Origin: Saprospirales bacterium
GTDB lineage: Bacteria > Bacteroidota > Bacteroidia > Chitinophagales > Saprospiraceae
Direction of reading: 5' to 3'
DNA: 64,000 nt
Assembly (NCBI GenBank): GCA_016703765.1
Contig: JADJBL010000028.1
Location: forward strand, 7,660-71,659
Numbering within the stretch: the stretch's first letter is position 1; the number at the start of each line of letters is the position of its first letter. The notes beneath the pieces were generated by a model, which saw only the letters and a list, made by a program, of their open reading frames with translations, ran no database searches and was not told where the DNA came from. The translations under genes were made by a program, and so were the position numbers. This document shows positions 36,119 to 48,387 of this stretch, piece by piece.

Positions 36119-38789
36119 ATGAAACCCAATGCCGCGCTCTGCACGCTGTGCCTGTTTTCCGTTCTCTCCCTTTCCGCTCAGGATTCTTCCGTAGAAATTG
36201 AAAAGAAAAAGTACCACACGCAGTTCGTCGACAGCGAGTCCATCGAATTCGACGGGAGGCTCTGACGAAGATGCGTGGAATGCAGTAGAGTGGGGAAGCG
36301 ACTTTCTCCAATACCAACCCGAGGAAAACACGCCGCCATACCAGCCTACCCAATTCAAGATCCTCTATACCGACAAATACCTCTACATCGGCTACCGCGC
36401 TTTCGACTCCTCGCCCGACAGCCTCGTGGCGCGGATGAGCCGCCGCGATGAATTTCCCGGGGAATGGATGGAGATCAATATCGACAGCTACCACGACCTG
36501 CGCACCGCATTTTCTTTTACCTACTCGGTGAGCGGGGTCCGGGGCGACGAATTCGTCAGCGACAACGGCAATAACTGGGATACGAACTGGAATCCGGTCT
36601 GGGATGGGAAATCCCATATCGACAGCCTGGGCTGGACGGCGGAGGTGAAGATCCCCTTCAGCCAGCTTCGCTACGGCAGCCAAACAGAACCGGTTTGGGG
36701 TATTCAGGTACAGCGGCGCGTGTTCCGCAAGGAGGAGCGGTCCGTTTGGCAGTATATCCCCCAAAACGCCGGGGGCTGGGTGAGTTTCTTCGGAGAGTTG
36801 CACGGCCTGCGCGAGCTGCCCGCCAACAGACAGGTAGAGCTTGCTCCATACGTGGTGGCCCGGACGGAGCGTTTTGAAAAACAGGAGGGCAATCCCTTTG
36901 CTGACGGCTCCCGCAACGGCATCAGCGCCGGGATCGACGGCAAAGTGGCCGTTACGCGCGACATGATCCTGGACTTTACGGTCAATCCGGATTTCGGACA
37001 GGTGGAAGCCGATCCCGGCGCCGTGCGCCTGGACGGGTACGAGGTGTTTTTTCAGGAGCGCCGGCCCTTCTTCGTCGAGAGCCGCAATCTGTTCGACTAC
37101 CAACTCACAGGTTCGAGCGCCGGAGGTGAATACGATGCCGACCTCCTTTTTTACTCCCGCCGCATCGGCGGGGCGCCCCACGGTTTTCCAACTCTGGAGG
37201 ATGGGGAATTTGTGGATCAGCCCCAGCAAACCTCCATTCTCGGCGCCGCCAAATTCAGCGGCAAAACGGCTAAAGGGCTTTCCATCGGGATACTCGAAAG
37301 CGTGACCCAAAAGGAATACGCCGAGATCGACCTCGACGGAGAACGCCGGGACGAATTGGTCGAACCCGGGGCCAGCTACTTTATCGGACGGGTGTTGAAA
37401 GATTACAACCAGGCCAATACGATCATCGGAGGCGTTTTTACAGCGGTCAACCGAGGAAAAGGACTCGATTTCCTGCACCGGAACGCCTATTCCGGCGGTC
37501 TCGACTTCCAGCAATTCTGGAATAACCGCCAGTGGTTTATGAAGGCCAACCTCAATTTCAGCAGGGTGGAGGGAACGCGCGAAGCCATCCTCGAAACACA
37601 GACCGGCTTCGTGCATTATTTTCAGCGCCCCAATGCGCCACACCTGAATGTCGATACCACCCGCACGCACCTGATGGGTACGGGCGGTACCTTCAAAATC
37701 GGGAAGTTCGGCGGACAGCCCGACAAAAACGGCGGAGTTGTCAAATTCGAAACGGGCATGACCTGGCGCTCACCCCAACTCGAGCTCAACGACGTCGGCT
37801 TCCTGCTGGCGGCCGACGAGATCAATCACTTCACCTGGGTCGCTTATAATATTCAGAAGCCCTTCTCCGCTTTCCGGACCCTGCGTGTCAACTACAACCA
37901 CTGGGCGCGCTGGGATTTTGGCGGGCAGTTCCTATACTCTGCTTTCAATACCAACATACACGGTTGGTTCAAGAATAACTGGAACCTGGGCGCCGGCCTG
38001 ACCTGGAACCCCTATGAAGTTTCCAACAATGCCCTCCGCGGAGGCTCCTCTCTCCGGCGCCCTGCCGGGATGGGCACCTTTATCTACATAAATACCGACG
38101 GCCGCAAAAAAATCCAGCTTTCGTCCAACATCAATTATGCCTGGGGATTCGGGAATACCGTCCGCTACCAATATTTCAACGTGGGCCTTAGATGGCAGGT
38201 GTTAGATGCCCTTCAATTGAGCGTCTACCCGGACTACAACCGCTCCTGGCGCAGACAGGATCAATATGTGGCTCAAACGCAATTCAACGGCGAACTGCGC
38301 ACCATCGTCAGCGAAGTCGAACAACGCAGTATCTCCATCACCGCCCGCATCAACTACAATATCACCCCCGACCTCACGGTGCAGCATTACGGCCAGCCCT
38401 TTATCTTCCGGGCTTTGTACGATCATTTCGGCTATGTGACCAATCCCCTCGCAAAGAAATACGACCAGCGTTTTCACCGATACAAGGGCAACGAGATTAC
38501 CCCCGATGATAACTCTTTTTCCATCGATGAAAACGGCGACGGGGCGGAGGACTACCAATTCGACAAACCTGATTTCAACTTCATCCAGTTCCGCTCCAAC
38601 CTCGTGGTGCGCTGGGAGTATATCCCCGGATCGGAGGTCTATCTCGTGTGGTCGCAGGGCGCATTCCCCGACGCCTACGGCGATCTGGAGACGCCCCTAC
38701 ATCAAAGCCTGTTCGGGAACGTCTTCGAGGGCCAACCCAAGCCCAGCAATATATTTTTGATTAAAGCGACTTATCGGTTCTTGAATTAG
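36119..38789 (+). CDS. DUF5916 / CBM9-like outer-membrane protein, frameshifted
   Basis: The ATG at 36119 opens a signal peptide (ALCTLCLFSVLSLSAQ). The first frame runs to FDGRL and hits TGA at 36263; the second continues DEDAWNAVEWGSDF. Removing one base in CTCT (36260-36263) restores the family motif DGRLDEDAW and gives 889 residues. Residues about 45-215 form a CBM9-like sandwich; the rest is DUF5916 beta-barrel with FFVESRNLFDY and ending KATYRFLN. The family is common in Bacteroidota outer membranes and its role is unknown. Likely a single sequencing insertion. Confidence 0.8.
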
Positions 38790-38801
38790 AAAGTGGTAGG
38801 T

Positions 38802-38874
38802 TTAACCGCAAAGGCGCTAAGGACGCAAAGAAAACTCAAAAAATTCTTTGCGTCCTTAGCGCCTTTGCGGTTAA
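38802..38874. repeat. NCGCWAAG-family hairpin (copy 2, perfect 31-bp arms)
   Basis: Arms 38802-38832 and 38844-38874 are perfect reverse complements across 31 bp with an 11-nt loop. Each arm reads as AACCGCAAAG, GCGCTAAG, GACGCAAAG. Lies between convergent genes, 12 nt from one stop and 14 nt from the other. Confidence 0.92.
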
Positions 38875-38888
38875 TATTTTTTTATTTC

Positions 38889-41141
38889 TCAGAATGGATA
38901 CCCAATCGCCAGGTTGATCACCATCCCTTTATTGGGTGGGCTCCCGGCGTAGGGCGCCTTCAGTGGGAAGGCAAAATCGAGGCGCAGCAGCAAAATGGTG
39001 AAATCGAGACGGATACCGAAGCCGGCATCCACGGCCAGTTCTTTCAAAAAGTTGCCGCTAAATGCCGCGCCGGGTTTTAAGGGGTCCTCATTCCACAGCC
39101 ATACGTTTCCCGCGTCGATAAAAAGGGCGCCTTCTACGATGCTAAACAGCCTGGGCCTGAACTCGGTGTTGATCTCCATTTTGATATCGCCCGATTGGTC
39201 GGGCAGGAACAATGCCTCGGGGTTGTCTATATTCGGCGGGGTGTAGCTGCCGGGCCCGACGGTGCGGCTTCTGAACCCTCTGAGGCTGTTGTTGCCGCCG
39301 GCGAAAAATTGTTTTACAAAGGGAAGCTGCCGACTGTTGCCATAGGGATAGCCAAAACCGACCACGATGCGGCTGGCCCATTGGCTTCGCCTGCCTATTT
39401 TCAGGTAGTAACGCGTGTCGATCTCTGTTTTAATATACTGTGAAAACCTGCTTCCGAACAGGCTCACCGTATCGTCGGTTTTCCAATTGGCGCCGCTCAC
39501 CAGTCCGGCGATATTGCCCGCCAGATCCACCAAGCCGTTAAAGTAAATGCCCGTCCGCCGCGGAGAGCCCGCAAGCTGGTTGTAGTTGAAGTTATAGTTG
39601 GTTCCAAAAATAAACTGCTGTTCGATGACCTTTGCCAGCGAAGGATTCGTGGCGATGCTGTCGGTATATTGTTGTGAAACGCTCAGCAGTTTTACGAAAT
39701 TGATGGCCACCGGGTTGAGCTGGTGCTCTTTTTGCAGGCTTTCTTTCCAGACGTATCCGTAGTTCCCGCGGATGCTGGTGATCGTAAAAAGTTTTTGCCG
39801 GTTTAACAGCTCATAGCCGACCATCAGGTTGGTTCTCGGCACGAATTCGCCCCGGCGGCTGATTTGAAAAAAGGGGAAGACAAAACGGGGGTAACTCAAG
39901 GTAGCATCGCCCCCGACCCGGAAGGTATTCGATCCACCGAAGTTTCCGCTGATCTGGACCTCCGATCCGCCGTATATATTTATGTACAGTTGCTCCGCCT
40001 CCCGGAAGGTATTGCGGTTTCTCCAGCCAATAGTAATCTGTGAGCCGGTCAGGTTGTTGGTTTTTGAGGTGCCGGTAAGCTCCGCCCGCAGCGATTTTTT
40101 GGGCAAGGGGGTCAGGTAGTAAAAGACATTCAGTTTTAGCTCGCCGTCGACCACCACTGGCTCAAACCTGTTTTTTACAAACTTGAAATTGCCGAGATTG
40201 ATCAACCTGCTCAGCGTGGTATTGTGGTCCTTTCTGCTGTAAAGGTCGCCCGGCCGGAACTGCATACTGTGTTCAAATACCCTTGGCTTGAATAGTTTGG
40301 CCGAGTCGATCAGGTAGAAATGCCGGTGGGGCTCGCCATAGGTAGTCGAGGTATCTTCTCCTCCGGCGGCGAGGTTGTAATTGGCATAAATGACCACGTC
40401 GTTTATTCGGTAAGTTTGCATGGCTTCGACGGGCGTTTCCCGCTTGATCTTCATATACAGATTGACTTCGTGGTTGCCGATGGTGCTGTCTGTTTCTATG
40501 AGCAGGTACTGGGCATTGAAGTAGTAAAAGCCTTTTTCTTTTAGTTCGACGTCTATCCGGGTCCTTTCTCCTTTGATCAGGTCCAGATTAAAGGGCTTGC
40601 CCGGGGACAGCAGCGTTTTGGGCTGAGTGGCCCGGATGGCGGTTGCCATCGCGCTGGAGTCCGGCGGAAATTCGATGCTCCTGATCTTATACTCAGGCCC
40701 GGTAGCTATGTCGTATGCGATCTTCGCTTTTTTTCCATTCACCTTGGTCTCCCCGCTTACTTTTACCTGAAAGAAGCCGCGATTCTCCAGGTAATTATCC
40801 AGGATCTCCACATTCCTGTCCACACTCACCTGGCTGAGCAACACGGGAGCTTCGCCGTATTTGCGCCGGAGCCAGCCCCGAATGCCTTTGTCGCTGCCGA
40901 AATTATAGACCCAAAGTTTAAAGGGGATCCCTAAAAATTTTGAATTGGACCTGGGACGTGTCAATCCCTTTAAATTGCTTTTGATGGCTTTCTTTTGTTT
41001 TGGCGGCGCATCCGTTTGGGTGATCCTGATCTCCGAACCCGTGTATAGCGAATCGTTTTCCGGGACGGATCGGGTAATGCTGCAACCTGCAAACACAAAA
41101 ACAGCCAGTGAAATAAAAAGTATAATACGGTTCGTTTTCAT
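38889..41141 (-). CDS. TamL-like BamA/TamA-family outer-membrane lipoprotein
   Basis: 750 residues. The lipobox VFAGC (Cys20) marks a lipoprotein, the feature that separates Bacteroidota TamL from classical TamA. Residues about 30-400 contain POTRA-like domains; the C-terminal half is an Omp85 barrel with GGNNSLRGFRSRTVGPGSY (lid-loop motif) and a terminal NLAIGYPF. It overlaps tamB by four bases (ATGA) and probably forms with it the envelope-spanning TAM complex for barrel assembly or lipid transport. Confidence 0.88.
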   Translation of the reverse strand: MKTNRIILFISLAVFVFAGCSITRSVPENDSLYTGSEIRITQTDAPPKQKKAIKSNLKGLTRPRSNSKFLGIPFKLWVYNFGSDKGIRGWLRRKYGEAPVLLSQVSVDRNVEILDNYLENRGFFQVKVSGETKVNGKKAKIAYDIATGPEYKIRSIEFPPDSSAMATAIRATQPKTLLSPGKPFNLDLIKGERTRIDVELKEKGFYYFNAQYLLIETDSTIGNHEVNLYMKIKRETPVEAMQTYRINDVVIYANYNLAAGGEDTSTTYGEPHRHFYLIDSAKLFKPRVFEHSMQFRPGDLYSRKDHNTTLSRLINLGNFKFVKNRFEPVVVDGELKLNVFYYLTPLPKKSLRAELTGTSKTNNLTGSQITIGWRNRNTFREAEQLYINIYGGSEVQISGNFGGSNTFRVGGDATLSYPRFVFPFFQISRRGEFVPRTNLMVGYELLNRQKLFTITSIRGNYGYVWKESLQKEHQLNPVAINFVKLLSVSQQYTDSIATNPSLAKVIEQQFIFGTNYNFNYNQLAGSPRRTGIYFNGLVDLAGNIAGLVSGANWKTDDTVSLFGSRFSQYIKTEIDTRYYLKIGRRSQWASRIVVGFGYPYGNSRQLPFVKQFFAGGNNSLRGFRSRTVGPGSYTPPNIDNPEALFLPDQSGDIKMEINTEFRPRLFSIVEGALFIDAGNVWLWNEDPLKPGAAFSGNFLKELAVDAGFGIRLDFTILLLRLDFAFPLKAPYAGSPPNKGMVINLAIGYPF

Positions 41142-44100
41142 TTTTCGCTTTTCTTGTCTTTTTTCAGGTCCCGCTTTATTTTTTTTCTTTCAAATATTTC
41201 TCTGAACTTGACATAATCTACGGACATGACGAGCCCAATGCCGGTTTCCACCACATAACCTTCCGTTACGCCTTCGTATTCGTTGTTGCGGTAGGCCCTG
41301 ACGAGGTACCTGCCATCCTGGGTTAGAAAGTACTCTACATTGAGGTTGGGCGAGATACTGCTGCCCGCCGTGCCGTCCTGGTTGCTCTTGCTTCCGCCTT
41401 CCAATTCGAAGTTGGTGCCCACAGAAACATTCAGCCGGTCGTTCATCAAAGCTTTTGACACGCCTACATTCAGGTCTGTCTTGTTTTGCAGGCTGCCCGA
41501 CGTGTAGTCCTCGGTAGAGACGACGTCAAAATTCAAGTCCACCCCGGTGATCAGGGTACTGGCCAGGTTGTTGAGCTGCTCGGTCAGTATCTTGCTCACG
41601 CTTTGGCGTGCAAAAGAGCCGGCGGTTATCCCGCCGCCTGGATTTTCAAATGGGTTTTCCGACACAAAGCGGTTGAGCAGGAGCAGGGCAAATACCTGTT
41701 TGTTCAGCTCGGAAGGCTCGGCCTTCAATTGACTCAGGCGCATTTCCACCTGGCCGGCTATCTCGTTGTCAATCCGGACGGTGCTTTCTTCCGGTAAAAT
41801 AATGTCGAAGGTAAGGATGGGCTGCATCAGCGGACCGGTCATCTTCAGGTGCACCTCGAAGGGAAGCCGCTGCCGGTAGCGGAGATCCGCCTTGGCGCCG
41901 GTGATCTGGTCCTGCACCAGGTCCATGGCGGAGGCATTTGCTATGTAAACAGCCGTAATATCCAGGTTTCCGTCGGTGGGTTCGCCGGTCCAAACGATTT
42001 TGCTTCCTCTTTGAATGTCGAAACGGCGGCGAAGCAGGTTGAACGACATCTCATAGGCGCCTTCATCCAATTCATACGAACCGGTCAGGGTAATTTTCCC
42101 GCTTTGGTCGATGCCGGCATTCAGAATAGCTTCCCCCTGCAGTTTGATAAAGTCTCCGTTGCCTTCATCGATGACCAGGTTTATGACGGCTTTTTTGTCG
42201 ATTTCTATATTGGTCGACAGCTCCATGCCCAAAATGGTTGTTTTGTTCAGGGAGTCCATGGCGGCTAAAAACAAGGAGTCGTTGAGGGGGGCGTCTTTAT
42301 CTGTAAATACGACAACGCCCTCTCTTTCCACTACGCCGGGCTGGGATTGTGGCAACACCACTGTCAGCCTGGTGTCTTCATTTATTCTGAGGGCGCCGTC
42401 TATGACCGGCGAACTTTCCGTGCCGCTCAGCCTTAAATTGGTATCAAAGAAAAGCTGGCCGTAATACAGGTCGTTATCTTTTTTCGTGCTGTTCAGGGCC
42501 CTGAAATTATTTGCCTTCAGGCTCAGGTCAAATTCGTAATTCAGGTAATTTTTTGTCGATGCCAATCCGTGGAGGGTGAGCTTGTTTTCGGAAAAGTCTC
42601 TCACCGTAAAGGAGTTAAATCGCAGCCCCTTGTCGTCGACGGCTATGATCTGCTCTTCGTCGATCCGGAATTCGCTGTTGAGGGCCGTGACCACTACGCT
42701 CGTCTTGTGGAAACTTAGGGTTCCGGCAATGTCGGGAACTTTTATGGTCCCGCCGATATCCACATTCCCGCTCAGGAACCCTTTCCCATCGCGAATGCTA
42801 CCCATACTCGCCGCCTCAATGGTCTTTAGCTGCAGGCTTTTGATGTGAAGGTTCAGGTCCATATTGCTGTTGTTTTCCGCTTTCAGGTAGTAGTTGCCCG
42901 TAAGCGCCACGTCGTTTCCCCGACCGGTGATGGTCAGGTTGGTGGCAAAAACATTGGATTTGGTATTGTCGATCTTCGCATTCAAATCGCCAATCGTATC
43001 GCGGTTGACCGACAGGTTGGAGATGGTCAGGTCGGTGGTGAAGTTTGGCTGCGTAGTCAGGTCGTTTAACAGGATGCTTCCGTTCAGGGTGCCATCTGCC
43101 AGCGTGGAATCCGGCTGGACAAAACCGGTCAGGGTGACCAGGCGGAAGTCGGCAAATTGCACTTCCATGGGACTGTTTGCATCCGCACTTTCGCTTTGGA
43201 TAATCAAATGCTGCTCGTCTTTGCTCAGGTCGAAATTATCCGCGTTTATAATACTCGGGCCGAAGCGGACCAGGTTATCCTCATTGATGGTCCAGGGTTC
43301 GTAATTCAGCATTAAACTGTCCGGGTGAAGCGACAGGGCGAACACCTTTTCCGGCTCCTGCGACAACAGGCCGTTCAGCCGGTATTTATCGCGTTTTGCC
43401 TCGTCGCCTATTCGCAGGGCAAAATCAACCTGATCATTGGCAATGTCTGCCCGAAGCCGCGTGCCGAGCAATTCGAAGTTCTCTCCATTGCTGATCTCCG
43501 CTACATTGGTTACAACCCGGAGTCTGTCTCCTTCGGTCGATGCGGTCAGGTTCAGATCTGCCAGAGTGCTGGCGCCATAGGTAATGTAAGGCGAAAGGAT
43601 GCTTGCATTCCAACCGTTCGCGTCCGAGAATTTGCCGGCCATGGTGATTTCATCCATGCGTTTCAAATCGGGTATGAAAGCCCGAAGAGTGTGGTGGTCT
43701 ATGACTCTCGCGTCGATCGTAAAGTCGTATGGATCGGGAGGGCTTGCAAGGGTGTCGGTTTGGAGGGCATAGTAGGGCTGGATGGCCTGTGTAAAAATAT
43801 CGCCCAACTGCACCAGCTTATATACTCCAATGATGGTCGCATGTAAGAAATCGGTTTTTGCGGCAATGACCTGTTGCCCGTTTTCATACACTGCGATCAC
43901 CTCGACGGAGTCCAGGTTTATCCTTTGGTTATTGGCAACCAGCAAGGAATTCACAAGGTAGATCTCCCCGTTCAGCGAATCGAGGTTCAGTTCCGGAAAA
44001 TTGGCCACGACCTCTCCCCGGTAGATGATCGGATTGGGGGTGAGATTTAGCGGACCTGTTTTGATGCTATCTATGGAGGCTTTTACAATGAAAACCGGGG

Positions 44101-45713
44101 TGATCCCCCCCCAAATCGCCGTTGGCCTCGAAGGCAAAGTGGAGGTTCGGGTCCTGCATACCTCCCTTGGCGCTGTATTTTTGCTTGGCAATAGCCCCGT
44201 CCAGCTGGATGTTTTTGTAGTTGTACTGCTTGAATTCTATACTTTGTATCAAGCCTTTGATCGTCGCATCTGCTGTCTTCAGATCGAAACCCTTGCCATG
44301 TACGATTAAGCCCGCAGTGATCTTGCCGATGGTTTCCGGCTGCTGGATGATCTTGCCGACATCCAGCGCCAGGGTGAAAATTTCCGCCGCATAGGTAGCC
44401 GTATTTGGATCGGTCACCTGGGTTATCGTCCCATTTATTTTTGCATCTCCCGACGAGGAGTAAATAAAAAGATCGACCACAGCGCGGTCGAGGCCCCCTT
44501 TTAGGGTTCCATTTAAGGACAGGGCGTCCGGAAGGGTAATGTTGTCCGGAATCTGACCGGGTGGAACGAAAAACTGGATATCCGCCAGGGAGGTGCTGAA
44601 ATTCCGGATCGTGAGATCGGCGGAAATGAGGTTTGGGTCCGTCACGTTCAAAAGCGTCCCGGAGAGATCCCCCTGTGTGTTTTGAAAACCGCTGAATTGC
44701 AGGTTTGGGATATGTAAGCCTCCATCTCCGATCGTATACTGAAAAGTGGCTTCCAAATCCCGGAGCACGGCGCCGCTTTTTTCGGTCAGTCTTGCCGAAG
44801 TTATATTTGCCGAAATGGTGTCCGGGTGGTAAAAAACCTTGTTTGCCCGAAGAAAAAGGTCCTGGACGTCCAAATGCGCATAATCCAGGCCGGTGCTCAG
44901 CAGGGGCTTGGTTTGGTCGTCGAAAGTAAAATCAAATTCATTTATTTCTACTTCCCGAAGGGCGAACAGGAGATTGCGGGCGTCGATTTTTTCGGGAACG
45001 GCTTCCAGGTTTTTAAACGAAAAAGTGACGGCGATGGCTCTTCCTTTGTTTTTATATGTTCCACTTATTTCCCCGAGATTCATGCTTGGCGCCTCGATGA
45101 CCAGCTTGTCGGGATCGAATTCGTCTATCCTGGTGTCGAGATGACCGATATGAACGGCCACATCATCGCCTCTGAGCCCATCGTAAAATACGACCCTGGT
45201 ATCTTCCACAATTAATTTTTCAACCGCCATGCTCAGGGTTACCGAATCTCTGTCGGGCTTTATTTTTTTTGGCGTAAACGCATCGACGATAAACTGGAAG
45301 TTGAACAGGGTGTCCGGGCCTGGTCGCTTTATTTTTGCCGTAATGCCATTAAGATTGATTTCGTTGATCTGGATCTCATTATACAGCAAAGGCATCAGGT
45401 TAATGTCCACCATGAGCTGGTGGCCGGCAAGCAGGGTGTCTCCGGTTTTGTCTTCGATGTAAACGCCCTCCAGCACCAGCATTTTGGGAAAGGACACATC
45501 CAGCCGATCTATTTGCACTTTTGTATCCAGCTTCTGTTCGAGGAAGGACACAATTTTTTTACGTGCAAAGTTTTGTACCGATGCAGTTTGGATAAGCAGA
45601 AGGACCAGCGCAACTAAAAACAGAAGGGAAGAAAAAAATATCAGAAAGCTCCTGGCGAATATGGATGGTAGTGATCTTCTTTTTTTATTCTCTTTTTCTT
45701 TTTTGGAGGACAT
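41138..45713 (-). CDS. tamB: TamB/DUF490-family translocation protein, frameshifted
   Basis: N-terminal TM helix at about 22-43 (FLIFFSSLLFLVALVLLLI), then a very long beta-rich AsmA-like body and a C-terminal DUF490/TamB domain (ITLTGSYELDEGAYEMSFNLLRRRF, VEYFLTQDGRYLVRAYRNNEYEG). The frames join at a run of eight C (44105-44112): seven give GDLGGITPVFIVKASIDS, 1524 residues in all. TamB spans the periplasm as a hydrophobic groove. The C8 tract could be a miscall or a phase-variable tract. Confidence 0.85.
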
Positions 45714-45808
45714 AAAGTCTTTAAGGATGAAAACCCGTATTTACCGGCAGTTTCCCCTAGCAATAGCGCATAATATAGCGCTTTTTAATCACAATAACAA
45801 CTCCACAG

Positions 45809-47497
45809 CTAATCCCTGACCCGTTTTGCCTTTACCTCTCCCTCCGGCAGGTGCAGGATCGCGCTGGGTTTGCCCTTTCCGCTCAGCACGATAGTCAGGT
45901 CGTTGGAGGGGGCGTGAAAGGCCATCCCTTCAAAGTGTTCGAACTCCTTGTCGGGCGTTTCCATGAAGCGGATGTCGGCCAGGGCTTCGCCCTCCCAGAC
46001 GAACATGGCGTAGTCGTCCTTCTTTTCAAACTGGAGTTTGATAAAGGCCAGCATCAGGCCCCTTTCTTTGCGCGACACTACGCAAAACTCCTCGGCCGAT
46101 TGGAATTTGCCGAAGTTTGCTTCCTCCTCTTCCCAAAAGATTTTGGCCTGGTTTTCCGCTTCTTCCGGGGAGATCCCGTTGGCCTCGGCGAATAGCTCGT
46201 AGCGCCCTTTGCGGGTATTCTCCAGCATGGTAAGGGTGCGTTTGGCCACGAGCTGGGTTTCCTCCGCCTTTTCGGTGCCCTCGGCGACCAGGCTGCGGTA
46301 GGCTTCTTTATCCGTGGTTTTGATCCTTAAGCGGTCGTTTTCGTCGATGTGCAGTTGGAAGGTGGCCCCGGAGGGTAGCCGGTATTCGCCGTTGAAACGC
46401 TCCGCCACGCCTTCCTCCAGCGTGCTTGCGTCGCCGGCCAGGATCTCCATCAGGCGCATGGCGATATCGTCTGAAATTTTATTGTTGGAATTGGAGGATA
46501 CCACTATACACAGGTCTGTTTCGGGCATGAAGGACATGTTGGCGTTGTAAACCCCGTTGCCGCCGTTGTGCCAGATCATCCTTTGCCCGCCTATATCCTG
46601 AACCACCCATCCGTAGCCGTAGAAACTCAACTCGGCGGGTCCTTCCGCGATATGGGGCTCGAACATTTTATCCGTCGCGGATTTAGGCAGCACGGTGTTG
46701 TCTTTCAGGGCTTTATACCATCGGTGCATATCGCCTACGGTCGAGAGCACCCCGCCGTTGGCTCGCAGGTGCCATCCCGGACCGTCGGACAACCAGGGCC
46801 GGTCGAGGGCCGTGCCCCAGCGTTCGCCGTTGCGGTAGCCCACTGCCAGTTCTTCTTTGCGGAACCCCGACAGGAGGTAGCCCGTGCGGGTCATACCCGC
46901 CGGCAACCATAGGTGTTCCCGCAGGAATGCTTCGTATCCCATGCCGCTCACCTTTTCTACGATGATGCCCAGCAGGCTGTAGCCTACGTTGGAATAAAGG
47001 TGTTCCTGACCTGGTGCGTTGACCAGTTCGGAGCCAAAGGCCAGCTTGGCAAATTGATCGGCATTCAGGTTTTCGTAGTCGTCCCCGAGGGCCGGCGGGA
47101 ATCCGGCCGAATGGGTGAGGAGTTGGTGTAAGGTAATAGCCGCTTTATCTTCCGGAGCTTCGGGGAAGTATTTGGACAGGAGGTCTTCGACGCTCAGTTT
47201 TCCCATCGCCTCGAGTTTCATAATCGCCGCTGCCGTAAATTGTTTGGTGATGCTGCCCACGCTGAACACCGTCTCGGCCGTCTGCGGTTTTTGGGCCTCC
47301 CGGTCGGCCATGCCGTAGCCTTTCTCGATCAATATCTGCCCTTCGGAGGCGACGAGCGCAGAACCCGACCAGCCGTTTCGGGCGGCTTTTTGGAGGTAGG
47401 TGTCGAGTTGGGTTGGGAGATCGCCGGTGGTTTGAGCTTGAACGGCAAATACCAGGAACATCGAGAAGAGAAGCAGGGTTGTTGCTTTTTTTGTCAT
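45809..47497 (-). CDS. Class C beta-lactamase-like serine hydrolase
   Basis: 562 residues. Signal peptide 1-22 (LLLFSMFLVFAVQAQ). Residues 25-360 form the beta-lactamase/transpeptidase fold: SxxK at Ser82-Ile-Thr-Lys85, YSN in HLYSNVGYS, and HNGGNG in place of KTG. The C-terminal part (from about 370) is an extra beta domain seen in many esterase-type relatives. It is likely an exported esterase or D-amino-acid/peptide hydrolase rather than a resistance enzyme; the substrate is unknown. Confidence 0.88.
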   Translation of the reverse strand: MTKKATTLLLFSMFLVFAVQAQTTGDLPTQLDTYLQKAARNGWSGSALVASEGQILIEKGYGMADREAQKPQTAETVFSVGSITKQFTAAAIMKLEAMGKLSVEDLLSKYFPEAPEDKAAITLHQLLTHSAGFPPALGDDYENLNADQFAKLAFGSELVNAPGQEHLYSNVGYSLLGIIVEKVSGMGYEAFLREHLWLPAGMTRTGYLLSGFRKEELAVGYRNGERWGTALDRPWLSDGPGWHLRANGGVLSTVGDMHRWYKALKDNTVLPKSATDKMFEPHIAEGPAELSFYGYGWVVQDIGGQRMIWHNGGNGVYNANMSFMPETDLCIVVSSNSNNKISDDIAMRLMEILAGDASTLEEGVAERFNGEYRLPSGATFQLHIDENDRLRIKTTDKEAYRSLVAEGTEKAEETQLVAKRTLTMLENTRKGRYELFAEANGISPEEAENQAKIFWEEEEANFGKFQSAEEFCVVSRKERGLMLAFIKLQFEKKDDYAMFVWEGEALADIRFMETPDKEFEHFEGMAFHAPSNDLTIVLSGKGKPSAILHLPEGEVKAKRVRD

Positions 47498-47534
47498 AGC
47501 TTTTGGCTTTGATTTAAATCATTTTTTGAATTTC

Positions 47535-47605
47535 TAACCGCTAAGGCGCAAAGGACGCAAAGATCTGCTCGCGTCGCCTTAGCGTCCTTTGCGCCTTAGC
47601 GGTTA
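47535..47605. repeat. NCGCWAAG-family hairpin (copy 3)
   Basis: Perfect 24-bp arms, 47535-47558 and 47582-47605, with unit order AACCGCTAAG, GCGCAAAG, GACGC. It lies 37 nt upstream of the serine hydrolase start, in a spacer between two same-direction genes. Confidence 0.9.
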
Positions 47606-47664
47606 ATAAAAAACAAAGGTGGGGGATTTTTTGGATTACGAAAAATTTCGTAGGTTAATTAGGG

Positions 47665-48321
47665 TTAAAAAGCCACAAAAGCAATCAGATTCACTTGATC
47701 CCGGGCCCGGCTGTCCAGGTATTGAACCATATACCCTGCTTCCAATTGCACATGGTTGTTGAATTTATAGCCTATTCCTCCATAGAGGCGGTTTCTGTCG
47801 AATTTGGTGTTATTCGTATTCAGGAAAATCTCGTTGTACCCGGATAAATAGAGGGTGTTTCCGGTCAATTCATTCCTGGTTAATGCAACGGTACAGGCCA
47901 AAAAATAGCGGAGCCGCAACCTGAAATCCCGGTCTATAAACCGCTGCTCAAACCGGTATCGGTGCTGGATATTAAACCTGCCGAATTTCTGCCGGGTGAT
48001 GAATTGCTGGAAGATCCTGTGCTCGTCTATTTCGATTTTGTCGGCCGAATTGGGCAAGTAGTTTTGACTGTGAATGAAGCCGTAGCCCAGTAAAATATTG
48101 TTGTTGTTTTCAGCCAGATTATACCCGATGCCCGTCCTGATTAGCAGCTGCTCCAGGTCGCCGATGGCGTTGTAGTTTCGGTACTGGACCTCGTGGTGCC
48201 AGTTCCATTTTGCATCGATCTTTTTATTGCCGAAATAGATCAGCCAGTTGCCCAGCTTGCTGTCCTGGGACTGGCTGATCCATGGAAGGAATAGAATAAA
48301 TAAAATCAATTTAGCTTTCAT
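47665..48321 (-). CDS. DUF2490 family outer-membrane protein
   Basis: 218 residues from ATG 48321 (an upstream TTG is less likely). Signal peptide LILFILFLPWISQSQ. Barrel-like strands with RNYNAIGDLEQLLIRTGIGYN, RFEQRF and the closing NLIAFVAF fit DUF2490, a family of small outer-membrane proteins with unknown role. The gene is AT-rich compared with its neighbours. It follows the SusD gene on the same strand with about 65 nt between. Confidence 0.8.
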   Translation of the reverse strand: MKAKLILFILFLPWISQSQDSKLGNWLIYFGNKKIDAKWNWHHEVQYRNYNAIGDLEQLLIRTGIGYNLAENNNNILLGYGFIHSQNYLPNSADKIEIDEHRIFQQFITRQKFGRFNIQHRYRFEQRFIDRDFRLRLRYFLACTVALTRNELTGNTLYLSGYNEIFLNTNNTKFDRNRLYGGIGYKFNNHVQLEAGYMVQYLDSRARDQVNLIAFVAF

Positions 48322-48387
48322 AGGCTCAAACAATTCGGTTTCATGGGCAACAACCGACTTTACCGAATGTTCGGGCTACATTTCGCT

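Noticed and set aside
45770..45797. Terminator at AGCGCATAATATAGCGCTTTTT
   Set aside because: The stem is only 5 bp and no plus-strand gene ends upstream of it.
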